A stretch of 40,583 nucleotides of DNA from Akkermansia muciniphila (GCA_943333275.1 CALQSQ010000052.1:1-40583); one strand, 5' to 3'. Counted from the stretch's first letter, positions 1-9,504 are shown. Notes: generated by a model from the sequence alone, not told the origin. Program-made: numbers and translations.

Positions 1-169
1 AAAGCCTCAAACACGCCGCCAGAGGCTTGGTAAACTTCAAGTCACTGCGCATTCGGATTCTCTTCTTCCTGGGCAAACTAAACCTCCGTCCAGCCTATTG
101 ACTCCCCGCCAATTCCCGTAGCACCGAAATATTGAGGCCTGATGAACGGCAGTGGAAATCTGGGATGAC

Positions 170-529
170 TCATGGATTTGTGTCTGGGGTTTCGATTGAC
201 GCAGGGAGCGGTGGTGGGGCCAAGTCAGCTGGCAGGGTGGTGATCTCGCCACTGCGAAGTTTACGCCGGACATCAGCGTATGCTTTCACCTTTTCAGCAG
301 CGCGGGAGGAGATGCCCTCAGGGGAGGCAAGTTTGCTGGGTTCAGCCACGGTGTGAGCCTGTGAAACAGGTGGGGAGGATTGCCTGGGTGGTACCGCAGC
401 GACTGGAAGCGCGGGATTTGTAACGGACACCGTTGGTGGAGCTTGGAAATACCAAAGTCCAAAAATGAAAGCGCCACATAGAAGGATTGCGGCAATGTAC
501 CGTGGAGGCGTGAAAACAAATACTTTCAT
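170..529 (-). CDS. small membrane-anchored protein of unknown function
   Basis: A 119-residue protein with one hydrophobic segment near the N-terminus (about residues 10-27, rich in Ile, Ala, Leu, Phe and Trp) preceded by Lys and Arg, so it is probably an inner-membrane anchor or uncleaved signal. The rest is a Pro/Ala/Ser-rich low-complexity linker followed by a short charged stretch with a possible helix (about residues 75-95), ending in more Pro-rich sequence. This fits an N-in, C-out periplasmic tether. The ATG at 527-529 is the only start that keeps the whole hydrophobic segment. I do not recognise a family. The plus-strand frame across it is a shadow. Moderately sure it is real because of the anchor-plus-linker layout. 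Confidence 0.6.
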   Translation of the reverse strand: MKVFVFTPPRYIAAILLCGAFIFGLWYFQAPPTVSVTNPALPVAAVPPRQSSPPVSQAHTVAEPSKLASPEGISSRAAEKVKAYADVRRKLRSGEITTLPADLAPPPLPASIETPDTNP

Positions 530-804
530 GGCGGGGATTTAAGCAATTTGAAGAGACTGGTCAATGTCTAATTCTTGGTTGCCACTAAAATAGCCTCTAA
601 AGCTGGAAAAAATTTCGGGAAGGGAGCGTCCAAATTTAGGTCCGAAATTTTTCATGTTAGTGTATTTATGGCCTCGAAAGCAATCGGTCAATGATTATCT
701 TGCGCACATGCGCAGGGTAATTCGGGGATTTTGGGCGACTGCCCTTTCCGATGCCAGCGAAAGCTTGCACTCTCCGCCGCCACGTGCATGATCGGCCTGA
801 CTGC

Positions 805-1776
805 ATGATCATTGATTCTCACAACCACGTTGGCGCCGACATCATGTTCTGGCTGCGGGGGGATTTCCCTTATGCGCAGCATTTGGTGACCATGACCCGG
901 GAGGGTGGGGCGCTGGGGGTGGACCGGTGGATCGTTTTCCCCTTTGTCATCAATCTCTCGCTTCAGATCGAAGCATTGCGGCGGGGGGAGATCGTTTACG
1001 GAGGCATGGAGAAGGTCCCGTATGCCTTTGAGAACCGGCGTCTGCTCCACGAATTGCATGACCTCTTTCCTGAGGAGGGCAAACGCTGCCTGCCCTTCGT
1101 GATGCTCGATCCCATGCGCGAGCAGGCGGGACAGATTGTGGAATTGCGAAAGCTTCGCGAGGAGCACCCGTTTTACGGACTAAAAATTCAAACGACGATG
1201 CTGCAATCGTTCATCCGCACCCTCGGCGAGGAGGGACGCGGGTTCGTGGAACTGGCGGAGGAATGGGACATTCCCTTTCTGATCCATTCCAGTGTCGGGC
1301 CGGATGATCCGTGGGCGCAGGCGTCCGACATTCTGGATATCGCCGAGAAATCCCCCCAGGTCCGCTTCTGCCTTGCGCACTCCTGCCGATACGACCGCGA
1401 GTGCCTGGATCGGGTGCAGGAGTTGCCGAACACCTGGTTCGACTGCTCCGCCCACTGCATTCACTGCGACGGAGCGGTGGACGACCTGCCTTACATCGCC
1501 GAGCGTTCGCGGCGGTTTGATTCGGATTTTACAAACCCTGCGCGCGTCATCGCGGACCTGGCCGCGGCCTATCCGGATAAATTCATCTGGGGCAGCGACT
1601 CGCCCTACTACAGCTATGTGGCGATGCTCGGCAGCAAACGCGTGGCACTCATCAGCACCTACGAACGGGAAATGGCCGCACTGCGGGCACAACCCACGGA
1701 AGTCATAGAACGCATCGCCAATCGCAACACGCGCGCCTGGCTTAAATTAAAGGATGAAAGCATTCTTACTTACTAA
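805..1776 (+). CDS. amidohydrolase-2 family metal-dependent hydrolase
   Basis: A 323-residue TIM-barrel hydrolase of the amidohydrolase-related family (PF04909 type). Starting at the ATG at 805, the protein opens with the first-strand motif DSHNHVG, whose HxH normally binds the metal. Later landmarks are a strand ending in His (FLIHSS), AHSCRYD, and the C-terminal WGSDSPY, whose Asp is the usual catalytic or metal ligand. The upstream ATG at 751 would add 18 unconserved residues in front of the first barrel strand, so 805 is preferred. Members hydrolyse lactones or decarboxylate ring acids; the substrate here is not evident. First gene of an operon: its 3' end overlaps the next gene by 23 bp. 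Cytoplasmic, no signal peptide. Confidence 0.85.
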   Translation: MIIDSHNHVGADIMFWLRGDFPYAQHLVTMTREGGALGVDRWIVFPFVINLSLQIEALRRGEIVYGGMEKVPYAFENRRLLHELHDLFPEEGKRCLPFVMLDPMREQAGQIVELRKLREEHPFYGLKIQTTMLQSFIRTLGEEGRGFVELAEEWDIPFLIHSSVGPDDPWAQASDILDIAEKSPQVRFCLAHSCRYDRECLDRVQELPNTWFDCSAHCIHCDGAVDDLPYIAERSRRFDSDFTNPARVIADLAAAYPDKFIWGSDSPYYSYVAMLGSKRVALISTYEREMAALRAQPTEVIERIANRNTRAWLKLKDESILTY

Positions 1777-2512
1777 CCGCGCAGCGCTCGTCACCGGTTC
1801 CTCGCAGGGAATCGGCTTCGCCATTGCCAGCGGGCTGCGTGAGGCCGGAGCGCGAGTCATTTATCACGGCCACGCGCCCAGACCGGCAGTAATCCCTGAG
1901 AATGCGTTTTATCTGCAAGCGGACCTCATTCCTTCGGAGGCACCTTCCAAACTGGTGACAGAGGCTTTCACAGCGGAACCACTGCTGGATACCCTGATCT
2001 GCAACGCCGGGAGTTTTTTCGACGTCCCATTTCTGGAAATGACACGGGAACGTTGGGAAACGACCTTCCAACTCAACGTCACCGCCACCTGCTTTCTGGT
2101 GCAGGAATTCGCCAGACGGCTCGTGGCGGAAAAACGCAGCGGGTGCATCGTCATCACCACCTCGACGAACGGGTTCCAGGCCGAGACCAATTCCGTGGCC
2201 TATGACACTTCCAAGGGCGCGCTGGTCATGCTCATCCGCTCGCTGGCTGTCTCGCTCGCCGACCATGGCATCCGCGTCAACGGCATCGCTCCCGGCCTTA
2301 TCAAAACGCCCCTCAACGCCGCGTGGATGGAATCCCGTTCGAATGATGTCACCCAGCATTACAACAAAAAGATCCTGCTGGGACGCATCGGCACGCCGGA
2401 AGACTGCGCCGGGGCCGTGGCTTTTCTCTGCTCCGCCGCCGCCAGCTACATCACTGGCGAAATCATTACGGTGGACGGGGGGCTCACCGTCGCACAGATT
2501 GGCAAACCATGA
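1754..2512 (+). CDS. short-chain dehydrogenase/reductase (SDR)
   Basis: A classical SDR of 252 residues, NAD(P)-dependent. It shows the nucleotide-binding TGSSQGIG near residues 15-22, the CNAG strand motif, the catalytic Tyr150-x-x-x-Lys154 (YDTSK) and the [11 protein letters not shown] segment that follows the active site, ending with the usual ITVDGG. These establish the family and an intact active site, but not the substrate, which in sugar-catabolic operons is often a hydroxyl on a sugar acid or lactone. The start overlaps the end of the amidohydrolase by 23 bp and the stop overlaps the next start as ATGA, so translation is coupled. Likely partners are the amidohydrolase and the second SDR of the operon. 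Confidence 0.9.
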   Translation: MKAFLLTNRAALVTGSSQGIGFAIASGLREAGARVIYHGHAPRPAVIPENAFYLQADLIPSEAPSKLVTEAFTAEPLLDTLICNAGSFFDVPFLEMTRERWETTFQLNVTATCFLVQEFARRLVAEKRSGCIVITTSTNGFQAETNSVAYDTSKGALVMLIRSLAVSLADHGIRVNGIAPGLIKTPLNAAWMESRSNDVTQHYNKKILLGRIGTPEDCAGAVAFLCSAAASYITGEIITVDGGLTVAQIGKP

Positions 2513-3453
2513 GCACCGTCGCGATCTTTGGAGCTTCAGGAAAACTCGGCCAGCACGCGCTACGTGTGCTCGAGCGCCGAGGCTGCAACGTGCACGCCCT
2601 CGTCCACCGGACTCCCGTCGCATCACATCGCTCTGTGGTCGGCGATATTTCCAACGCCGATGCCGTGGATGAGGTGGTGAGAAGTGCGGACATTGTCGTG
2701 CAAATGGCCACCGCCAAGGAAGATCCCTCGACATTCTTTGACGTAAGCCTTCGCGGCACTTTCAATATCCTTGAGGCCTGTCGCAAACATCGCGTAAAGC
2801 AGTTCATTCTCTTTGGTGGTGATGCTGCTCTGGGCATCTGGTTTTACCCACAACCCATTCCCCTGGATGAGAACCATCCCCTCGCCGCCTATCCGGGCTA
2901 TTACGCCTTTTCAAAAGTGATGGAAGAAACCATGGCCGGCCAGTATCAGATCCAATACGGCGTGCCCGTGACCGTGCTGCGTTCCTCCTGGGTATTTGAA
3001 AGGGATGATTTACTGAACCATTTCTCCCTCCTGAAAAACGTCAATCCCGCCGAGCCCGGCCATGGATTTGGGGAAATTCCCAACGAAGTGCTCACCCTCC
3101 TCCGCACGGGAGAGGAACGAATCCCCATCCTAACCGACGCGCACGGCACTCCCCTGCGACGCCATATTGTGCAAGTCGACGACGTGATGCAGGCCTTCGA
3201 CAAGGCGCTCGCGAATCCTTCCGCACTTCACCAGACGTTCAACATTGCCGGCCCCTCAGCCTTCGATTACCGCATCGCCGCCGGATACCTCAGCCGGCAA
3301 CTCGGCATCCCCACCGTTGACCTGCGCTGCCCGGATTATCATTCCTTTGAAATCAACATCACCCGCGCCCGAACGGTCCTTGGCTACGCCCCGGAAAATG
3401 ATTTTTTCCGCATGGCCGACCTAGCCATCGCCGCGCGAAACCAACCCATCTAA
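2509..3453 (+). CDS. NAD-dependent epimerase/dehydratase family protein
   Basis: A 314-residue extended-SDR protein. The N-terminal GASGKLG is the dinucleotide-binding loop; VVGDIS, the strand IVVQMA and the YYAFSK active-site Tyr-x-x-x-Lys follow in the expected order. The C-terminal part (from about residue 165) is the substrate-binding subdomain typical of sugar-nucleotide epimerases and related NAD-dependent sugar dehydrogenases. Family members epimerise, dehydrate or oxidise sugars; nothing here fixes the reaction. The start overlaps the SDR stop by 4 bp (ATGA) and the next gene begins 3 bp after the stop, so it is translated with the operon. Cytoplasmic. Confidence 0.85.
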   Translation: MSTVAIFGASGKLGQHALRVLERRGCNVHALVHRTPVASHRSVVGDISNADAVDEVVRSADIVVQMATAKEDPSTFFDVSLRGTFNILEACRKHRVKQFILFGGDAALGIWFYPQPIPLDENHPLAAYPGYYAFSKVMEETMAGQYQIQYGVPVTVLRSSWVFERDDLLNHFSLLKNVNPAEPGHGFGEIPNEVLTLLRTGEERIPILTDAHGTPLRRHIVQVDDVMQAFDKALANPSALHQTFNIAGPSAFDYRIAAGYLSRQLGIPTVDLRCPDYHSFEINITRARTVLGYAPENDFFRMADLAIAARNQPI

Positions 3454-3456
3454 GCC

Positions 3457-3795
3457 ATGCGAGAATTTCATCACATCGGACTTCCCACCCACGATCGCCA
3501 GCCCGGCGAAATCTACGTGGAGGACACGAAAGTCTGGGTCACCGATCCCCGCAAACATCCCTACAAAGTCGAATTCCTGCGTTTTGAAAAGGACAGCCCT
3601 GTCACAGGTCCAGTGCGGGATCAGCCACACATCGCCTATCGCGTGGCTGACCTGGAAACAGCCCTGCAGGGGGAAACGGTGCTCATCGAACCCTTCGAAC
3701 CCACCCCCAATCTCTTCGTCGCCTTCATCATGAAGGACGGCGCAGTCATCGAGTTTATGAAATATGAAAAGGAGGAGGATTTGCCATGGCACTGA
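3457..3795 (+). CDS. VOC (glyoxalase-like) family protein
   Basis: A 112-residue single-module vicinal-oxygen-chelate protein. It opens with the strand HHIGLPT, carries HIAYRV in the middle and ends with AVIEFMKYE; the His residues and the late Glu are in the places where VOC proteins bind a divalent metal. The protein is shorter than full glyoxalases, so it probably dimerises to build a complete site. It sits 3 bp after the epimerase gene and overlaps the next SDR by 10 bp. In this setting it may act as an isomerase or epimerase on an intermediate of the same pathway; that is inference from position only. Confidence 0.75.
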   Translation: MREFHHIGLPTHDRQPGEIYVEDTKVWVTDPRKHPYKVEFLRFEKDSPVTGPVRDQPHIAYRVADLETALQGETVLIEPFEPTPNLFVAFIMKDGAVIEFMKYEKEEDLPWH

Positions 3796-4556
3796 AAGAT
3801 AAGGTCATTCTCGTCACCGGTGGAACCTCCGGCATTGGCGAAGGCTGTGTGCGACATTTCGCCTCCCTTGGGGCAAAGGTCGTGATCGCGTCCAATCAAC
3901 GCGAGCCCGGCGAGGCTCTTGAGGAGGAGTTGCGTGCGGCAGGACAGGACGCACATTTCGTTTTCACTGATGTCTCGCAGGAGGATAGTGTCCAGTCGAT
4001 GGTGGCACGAACGCTACATTTCCACGGCCGCATCGATGGTGTGCACTGCAACGCTGGTGTCTGGGCCAAGGGCAAGGCCACTGAATTTAACGACGCCGTA
4101 TGGGAAAAGGTCATGGGCGTAAATGTCAAAAGTGTGCTCTGGACTGCGAAGCACGTCATTCCCATCATGGAAAACCAAGGGCAGGGCGTCATCCTCATCA
4201 CCACCTCCGTCGCCGCCCAGATTGGGTTCCCCTCCCACGCGCTTTATTGCGCCTCCAAGGCCGCCCTTGAAGCCATCATTCGTTGCCTCGCCGTGGATCA
4301 TGCGGGCAAAGTGCGCGTCGTAGGTATCAGCCCCGGCACCATCGATACCCCCATGCTCGCCGCCACCTGCGAAGGCTGGGACAAACCCGTGGCCGAACTT
4401 TATGCCGACGTGGCCCGGCGCATCCCCGTGCGTCGTCTCGGCCAGCCGCAAGACATCGCTCAAGCCGCCGCTTTTTTACTCAGCGACGAAGCCTCCTACA
4501 TCAATGCCACCACCATCGTGCTCGATGGCGGCACCATGGCCCTGCCACCCTGGTAA
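3786..4556 (+). CDS. short-chain dehydrogenase/reductase (SDR)
   Basis: A second classical SDR, 256 residues, not a close copy of the first. Motifs: TGGTSGIG near residues 11-18, CNAG, catalytic Tyr154-x-x-x-Lys158 (YCASK), PGTIDTPM after the active site, and a C-terminal VLDGG. NAD(P)-dependent oxidoreductase; in catabolic operons such SDRs often oxidise a sugar-acid hydroxyl. It has the clearest ribosome-binding site of the operon, GGAGGAGG inside the end of the VOC gene (3771-3778), which fixes the ATG at 3786. It is the last gene of the operon. The 170 bp after it hold GC-rich inverted repeats around 4562-4620 but no clear T-tract. Confidence 0.9.
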   Translation: MALKDKVILVTGGTSGIGEGCVRHFASLGAKVVIASNQREPGEALEEELRAAGQDAHFVFTDVSQEDSVQSMVARTLHFHGRIDGVHCNAGVWAKGKATEFNDAVWEKVMGVNVKSVLWTAKHVIPIMENQGQGVILITTSVAAQIGFPSHALYCASKAALEAIIRCLAVDHAGKVRVVGISPGTIDTPMLAATCEGWDKPVAELYADVARRIPVRRLGQPQDIAQAAAFLLSDEASYINATTIVLDGGTMALPPW

Positions 4557-4681
4557 ATCTGGCCACTGGACCCAGACCAGGGTGAAATGGCCGGCGATTT
4601 CCCGCCGATAAGCGGGGGAAATTTGCACGAATTTCAACTTTTCACTTGCACAAAATGAAGCAATTGCGACAAGGTCTCATT

Positions 4682-4707
4682 TATAATGAGAATGGGAATG
4701 ATTCTCA
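4682..4707 (+). promoter_or_regulatory. -10 element with overlapping Fur-type operator
   Basis: A perfect TATAAT at 4682-4687 runs into a Fur-like box at 4687-4707. The box contains the 7-bp arms TGAGAAT and ATTCTCA, and reads as GAGAAT-GGGAAT-G-ATTCTC, which matches the 6-6-1-6 hexamer arrangement of the classical Fur consensus (GATAAT-GATAAT-C-ATTATC) with T-to-G or A-to-C changes common in real sites. It ends 20 bp before the preferred ATG at 4728. A repressor bound here would cover the -10 region and the probable start of transcription. No good -35 element is spaced at 16-18 bp. Sequence match is direct; regulation by iron is inference. Confidence 0.6.
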
Positions 4708-4727
4708 ATCTCTACCACCCCAACCCC

Positions 4728-5501
4728 ATGAAACCCCACAAAGTCATCGCCAAAGCCCTGTCCAGTCTCCTTGTATCCACGGTTCTGTTGGCGCTCGCCT
4801 CGCCGGCCCTGAGCCACGAGCGGCGGTTCGCCTTCACTTACGAAACGACCGTCGCCGAACCCGGAACCATTGAATACGAACAATGGGTGACCTGGAAAGC
4901 TCGCAAGGGATCCAACCGAGATTTTCAGCGGTTTGAATTCCGCGAGGAGCTGGAATTCGGAGTCACGGATCGCCTGCAACTCGGATTGTATCTGGCGGAC
5001 TGGCGCCTGACCAATGGAACCGATGACGATGGAGCCGAATACCGCACGTCCGGCATCGAAGCCATTTATCAACTGACCGACCCAACCAAGTCACCCTTCG
5101 GCAGCGCACTCTACGGTGAAGTCCTGCTGGGCCCTGAGAAATTCGCCCTCGAGGGCAAGCTGCTTCTCCAGAAAAATCTTGGTCCGCTCGTCATCGCTTA
5201 CAACGCCGTGCTCGAAGCGGAGTGGGAGGGTTCCGGATACGATGAACGCGTGGGAGTCTGGGAAAACACCCTCGGCGTGAGTTACCAGATCAGCCCGCAG
5301 CTGCTCGTGGGTCTCGAGGCCACCCATGAAGTGGAATTTGAAGACTGGTCGGAAGCTGGCGACCACGTTTTCTACGTCGGGCCAAACGTGTCCTTCCGAA
5401 AGGGGAATTTTTATGCCACCCTGGCCCCGCTCTTTCAGGTGTCCGGGTTGGATGATGAACCCGATTTCATGACCCGGTTGATTGTCGGATTCACGTTCTA
5501 A
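4728..5501 (+). CDS. probable outer-membrane beta-barrel protein under a Fur-like operator
   Basis: A 257-residue exported protein. From the ATG at 4728 the first 29 residues form a clear Sec signal peptide (Lys-containing start, Leu/Val/Ala core, cleavage near ALS-HE). The earlier ATG at 4686 lies inside the operator and is unlikely. The mature part is made of alternating-polarity strands with many aromatic residues (ELEFGVTDRLQLGLYLADW, RVGVWENTLGVSYQIS) and ends in a short strand finishing with Phe (IVGFTF), the usual terminal signature of outer-membrane barrels. The length suggests about 10-12 strands. Family not recognised. The Fur-like operator hints at a role in iron or metal supply. 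Transcribed alone: neighbours lie 170 bp upstream and 96 bp downstream. Confidence 0.75.
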   Translation: MKPHKVIAKALSSLLVSTVLLALASPALSHERRFAFTYETTVAEPGTIEYEQWVTWKARKGSNRDFQRFEFREELEFGVTDRLQLGLYLADWRLTNGTDDDGAEYRTSGIEAIYQLTDPTKSPFGSALYGEVLLGPEKFALEGKLLLQKNLGPLVIAYNAVLEAEWEGSGYDERVGVWENTLGVSYQISPQLLVGLEATHEVEFEDWSEAGDHVFYVGPNVSFRKGNFYATLAPLFQVSGLDDEPDFMTRLIVGFTF

Positions 5502-5597
5502 GTTGGAGTCCCCGCGGATTCATGCGGGCTGATTTTTGCATTGTCGTGGAGTGTAAAAATCGCTACGATGGCGGCGCTATTTGCAATGCCGCCCTGC

Positions 5598-7958
5598 ATG
5601 AATCCGCGCCCCCTTCTACTTCTGCTCGCCTTTCTGGCATTGGCCTACCCGTCAACGGCGTCGCTGGTAAACCGGTGGTCGTTCAATCAGCCAGCGGCCC
5701 CGGCGGGCGCGGGATTGGTGATCAATGATTCGCTGGCTGGAATGCCGCTGACGGTCCGGGGTCTGGGCGCTACGCTCGACGACTCGCGCATCGTGCTTCC
5801 GGGAACGACCACAAGTGGCAACCCAAATTCGACAATCTCAGCCTACCTAGATTTACCGAATGGCCTCGTTTCCTCGAAGACCAGCATCACCGTGGAAATC
5901 TGGGCGGCCCCTATTTCCGCCAGGACGTGGCAGCCGCTGTTTGAATTCGGGCGCATGGACATCGCCGGTGATAGACTCGGTGCGCCGGGCGAATGGACCG
6001 GAAATGGCAACACCGGACCCGCCGGATCACAGGGCAGCGATCTGCTGGGCTGCTCGTTCAACCAGAACCTGAATCTCAACAGCCAGTATCAGGTCGTCTT
6101 CAACGGCATGAGCCTCCCCGCCGCCAATGTGCGCACGGAATTTTTCTCCATCGGCCTGCGCAATCCCTTCAGATTTTCCATCGATGCCACCACGGCCGAA
6201 ATTTGGCTGGGCGATGTCGGGCAGAACGCACGCGAGGAAGTGAACCTCGCGACCAATGGCGCCAACTTTGGCTGGTCGTGGCGCGAGGGATCGATCGCCG
6301 GTCCCAATGCCGGAGAGGCCCTGCCGGGCTTCACCTACACCAACCCGCTTTACGAATATTCCAGCGGCAGCGGACCATTTCAGGGGCACTCGGTGACCGG
6401 CGGCGTCGTTTACCGAGGGGCGAATTTACCTGCTCTCACGGGGACCTACATTTTCGGCGATTACCAGGATGGAAACCTCTGGGCGTTGCGGAGAAATGGA
6501 GCGCAGACCACGATCGAGCGTCTCACCGGCGATGCCGGCCAGGTGGCCTTTCACGCAGATCCTTCCAATGGCGATGTCCTCATGGTCGATATTCAGGAAA
6601 ATCGGATTCTGCGGCTGATCGCCGGAACCGATACCGGCAATTTTCCCGCCACCTTGAGCGCGACCAATCTCTTTGCCGACCTCTCCACGCTTTCGCCTGC
6701 GCCCGGCCTGCTGCCCTACACGCCGAACCTTTCCTTCTGGAGTGATCATGCCATCAAACGACGCTGGTTTATCGTGCCGGATGCCCTGGGCACCATGACC
6801 TGCACACGCGAGGGCGCCTGGACATATCCCGAAGGCACCATTTGGGTGAAACACTTCGATCTCGAAACCACCCGCGGCAATCCCGCCACAGCGCAGCGCA
6901 TCGAAACACGTTTGCTGGTAAAAAATTCCACCGGCAGTTACGGCGTCAGCTACCGCTGGAACCCAGCGCAGACCGAAGCCACCATCGTCGCCGATGCGGG
7001 AGCGGATTTTCCCATCAATGTCATCGAAAATGGCATTCCGCGAATCCAGAACTACCGCATTCCCAGCCGCAGCCAGTGCCTGACCTGCCACAATCCCGCC
7101 GCAGGCCACGCACTCTCGTTCAACACCCGCCAGCTCAATTTAAGTGCGAATATCAACGGATTCACCGGCAACCAACTCGACCTGCTCACGCAGGCTGGAT
7201 ATTTTTCCAACACCCCGGTCTCCCCGAACCTGCTCCCCCGCCATCTCCGCCCCACGGAAACCGCCTTCCCCTTGGAGACCCGCGTCCGTTCTTATCTCGA
7301 TGTCAATTGCGCCAATTGTCATCGAAGTGGAGGCAGTGCTCCCGCCAGTTGGGATGGACGGGCTCCTCTGACGCTCACAGAGACGTTGCTCATCCATGGT
7401 GCCGCCACCAACAGCGGTGGAGACATCTTGAATCGCCTGATCGTTCCCGGCGATCCCACCAATTCCATAGTGCTGAGCCGCGTTTCCCTGACCAACGGAT
7501 TTACCCGCATGCCCCCGCTCGGCAGCAGTGAACTCGACCAGTCAGCCATCTCCCTGCTCACCGAATGGATCAGCACCGCCCTGCCCGCGCAACAAACCTA
7601 CGCCCAGTGGCGACTGGCCCAATTTGGCTCGTCTGTCAGCGCGATCGGAGAACCCCAGTTTGACGCAGACTTCGACGGCCATTCCAACTACGAGGAATTC
7701 CTGGCGAATACCGCTCCGCAAAACGCAGCCTCATTATTCACACCCTCCATTCTCCTCCAGGGGAATGCCGTCACGCTCAGCGCCACCCTGCCGGCGAATC
7801 GTTCCTGCCAGATCGAGACCTCCACCGATCTGGGCAATTGGCAGCTCTGGGACATGCCGGGAAATGGTGGGCTGCCCACGACCACAGGGTCAGTGAATTT
7901 TACCGGCCCCGCATCTTCGGAGCGTCAATTCTTCCGCTTCCTTCTCAGGGAAAACTGA
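5598..7958 (+). CDS. secreted LamG / partial sugar-dehydrogenase / diheme cytochrome protein
   Basis: A 786-residue exported protein. The ATG at 5598 gives a clean signal peptide (RPLLLLLAFLALAYPSTAS); the start at 5541 would put 19 residues in front of it. Regions in order: a LamG/concanavalin-like part (about 25-165); the C-terminal part of a PQQ-type glucose/sorbosone dehydrogenase propeller (about 172-310), with RNPFRFS, GDVGQNAREEVN and NFGWSWREG; a region like SO2930-type diheme proteins (about 350-660) with haem motifs CLTCH at Cys494 and CANCH at Cys571; then an acidic EF-hand-like loop (DADFDG) and a short C-terminal beta domain. Probably periplasmic or surface redox work on carbohydrate. 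The N-terminal half of the propeller is missing, so sugar-dehydrogenase activity is doubtful. Confidence 0.8.
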   Translation: MNPRPLLLLLAFLALAYPSTASLVNRWSFNQPAAPAGAGLVINDSLAGMPLTVRGLGATLDDSRIVLPGTTTSGNPNSTISAYLDLPNGLVSSKTSITVEIWAAPISARTWQPLFEFGRMDIAGDRLGAPGEWTGNGNTGPAGSQGSDLLGCSFNQNLNLNSQYQVVFNGMSLPAANVRTEFFSIGLRNPFRFSIDATTAEIWLGDVGQNAREEVNLATNGANFGWSWREGSIAGPNAGEALPGFTYTNPLYEYSSGSGPFQGHSVTGGVVYRGANLPALTGTYIFGDYQDGNLWALRRNGAQTTIERLTGDAGQVAFHADPSNGDVLMVDIQENRILRLIAGTDTGNFPATLSATNLFADLSTLSPAPGLLPYTPNLSFWSDHAIKRRWFIVPDALGTMTCTREGAWTYPEGTIWVKHFDLETTRGNPATAQRIETRLLVKNSTGSYGVSYRWNPAQTEATIVADAGADFPINVIENGIPRIQNYRIPSRSQCLTCHNPAAGHALSFNTRQLNLSANINGFTGNQLDLLTQAGYFSNTPVSPNLLPRHLRPTETAFPLETRVRSYLDVNCANCHRSGGSAPASWDGRAPLTLTETLLIHGAATNSGGDILNRLIVPGDPTNSIVLSRVSLTNGFTRMPPLGSSELDQSAISLLTEWISTALPAQQTYAQWRLAQFGSSVSAIGEPQFDADFDGHSNYEEFLANTAPQNAASLFTPSILLQGNAVTLSATLPANRSCQIETSTDLGNWQLWDMPGNGGLPTTTGSVNFTGPASSERQFFRFLLREN

Positions 7959-8019
7959 CGCATTGCGGATCGTCGATAACCGCCCGATGCATCAGCCTGC
8001 CAGCGGCCCGTACTTACCC

Positions 8020-9504
8020 ATGAAATCCTTTCTCCACTCCATGCTGCTCGTGCTCGTTTTGTGCACTGAAAATGATGCTGCGGAGATACGAAAGCCGAAT
8101 GTCCTCTTCATTGCGATCGACGATCAAAACGACTGGATCGGCGCTTTGGGCGGGCATCCCCAGGCCAGGACTCCCAACATCGACCGGCTCGCCGCCCGCG
8201 GAACCCTCTTCCGCAACGCCCACTGCAATGCACCGCTTTGCAATCCCTCGCGCACCAGCCTCATGCTGGGCCTGCGCCCAAGCTCGACCGGCATCTATGG
8301 ACTCGCCCCATGGTTCCGCACGGTACCGGCATTAAAGGATCGCGTCACGCTACCGCAGCATTTCAAAGCCCATGGCTACCGAACGCTGACCTGTGGAAAA
8401 ATTTACCATGCGGGTCCCGGTGGTCCGGAGGATCAGGCGCGGGAATTCGATGTGTGGGGACCTGCCGGAGGCGTGGGAGTTCAGCCTGAGAAAAAACTCA
8501 TCGGCCCCACTCCCATGGGCGACCATCCAGCCATGGACTGGGGGGTCTTCCCACATCAGGACGAGGACAAGGGCGATTATAAAATCGCCACCTGGACTAT
8601 CGACCAGATCAAGTCGGCTCCTGCCGACCAGCCGTTTTTCCTCGCGACAGGATTCTTCCTGCCGCACGTCCCCTGCTACGCCACACAGAAATGGTTCGAC
8701 CCCATCCCCGATGACGACAGCGTCCTCCCGCTCATCAAACCAGACGACCGCGCGGACACCCCGCACTTCTCCTGGTATCTGCATTGGAAATTGCCGGAAC
8801 CCCGGCTGGACTGGTTGCAGGAAAACCACCAATGGCGCAATCTCGTCCGCTCTTATCTGGCCTGCACAAGTTTCGTGGACGCGCAGGTCGGCCGCATTCT
8901 CGATGCCGTGGACGCCGCCGGAATCGCCGACACCACACTCATCGTGCTCTGGAGTGACCACGGATGGCATCTGGGCGAAAAGGGAATCACTGGCAAAAAC
9001 TCCCTATGGGAACGCATCACCCACGTCCCCCTGATCTTCGCCGGGCCGGGCGTCAACAAAGGCGCCAGCACAGACCGGCCCGCAGAGTTGCTCGATATTT
9101 ACCCAACTCTCATCGATCTCTGTGTACTAACGCCCCGCAACGATTTGGAAGGACTCAGCCTGCTTCCCCAACTCAGGGATCCCAATGCCCAACGCACCCG
9201 TCCGGCCATCACCACCCACAATCAGGGCAACCACTCCATTCGCAGCGTGCGCTATCGCTATATTCATTATGCGGACAACAGTGAGGAACTCTACGACCTG
9301 GAAAAGGACCCGAACGAATGGACCAATCTCGCATCGAATCCCTCCTTAAACCTTATCAAGGCAGAGCATAAAAAATGGCTCCCAAGGATCAGCCTTCCCC
9401 CGGCCCCCGGCAGCGCCAACCGCATCCTGACGTATGATCAGGCCAGCGATGAGGCCATCTGGGAAGGCACCCCGATCAAACGCAGCGATCCCATTCCGCA
9501 ATGA
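8020..9504 (+). CDS. sulfatase, iduronate-2-sulfatase-like
   Basis: A 494-residue exported type I sulfatase. The ATG at 8020 follows a TTG-started extension and begins a signal peptide (MKSFLHSMLLVLVLCT). The mature part starts with NVLFIAIDDQND, whose Asp pair binds calcium; the maturation motif CNPSRTS has Cys74, which would be turned into formylglycine. Downstream are TCGKIYHAG, ATGFFLPHVP and LIVLWSDHGWHLGEKG, the metal- and sulfate-binding segments. The order and spacing resemble iduronate-2-sulfatase-like enzymes of PVC bacteria, which remove sulfate from polysaccharides. No formylglycine-generating enzyme is in the window. The gene begins about 60 bp after the diheme gene and could be transcribed with it. 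Confidence 0.9.
   Translation: MKSFLHSMLLVLVLCTENDAAEIRKPNVLFIAIDDQNDWIGALGGHPQARTPNIDRLAARGTLFRNAHCNAPLCNPSRTSLMLGLRPSSTGIYGLAPWFRTVPALKDRVTLPQHFKAHGYRTLTCGKIYHAGPGGPEDQAREFDVWGPAGGVGVQPEKKLIGPTPMGDHPAMDWGVFPHQDEDKGDYKIATWTIDQIKSAPADQPFFLATGFFLPHVPCYATQKWFDPIPDDDSVLPLIKPDDRADTPHFSWYLHWKLPEPRLDWLQENHQWRNLVRSYLACTSFVDAQVGRILDAVDAAGIADTTLIVLWSDHGWHLGEKGITGKNSLWERITHVPLIFAGPGVNKGASTDRPAELLDIYPTLIDLCVLTPRNDLEGLSLLPQLRDPNAQRTRPAITTHNQGNHSIRSVRYRYIHYADNSEELYDLEKDPNEWTNLASNPSLNLIKAEHKKWLPRISLPPAPGSANRILTYDQASDEAIWEGTPIKRSDPIPQ

Noticed and set aside
2..28. AAGCCTC/GAGGCTT hairpin at the left edge as a terminator
   Set aside because: 7-bp stem with a 13-base loop, and the window edge hides any T-run.
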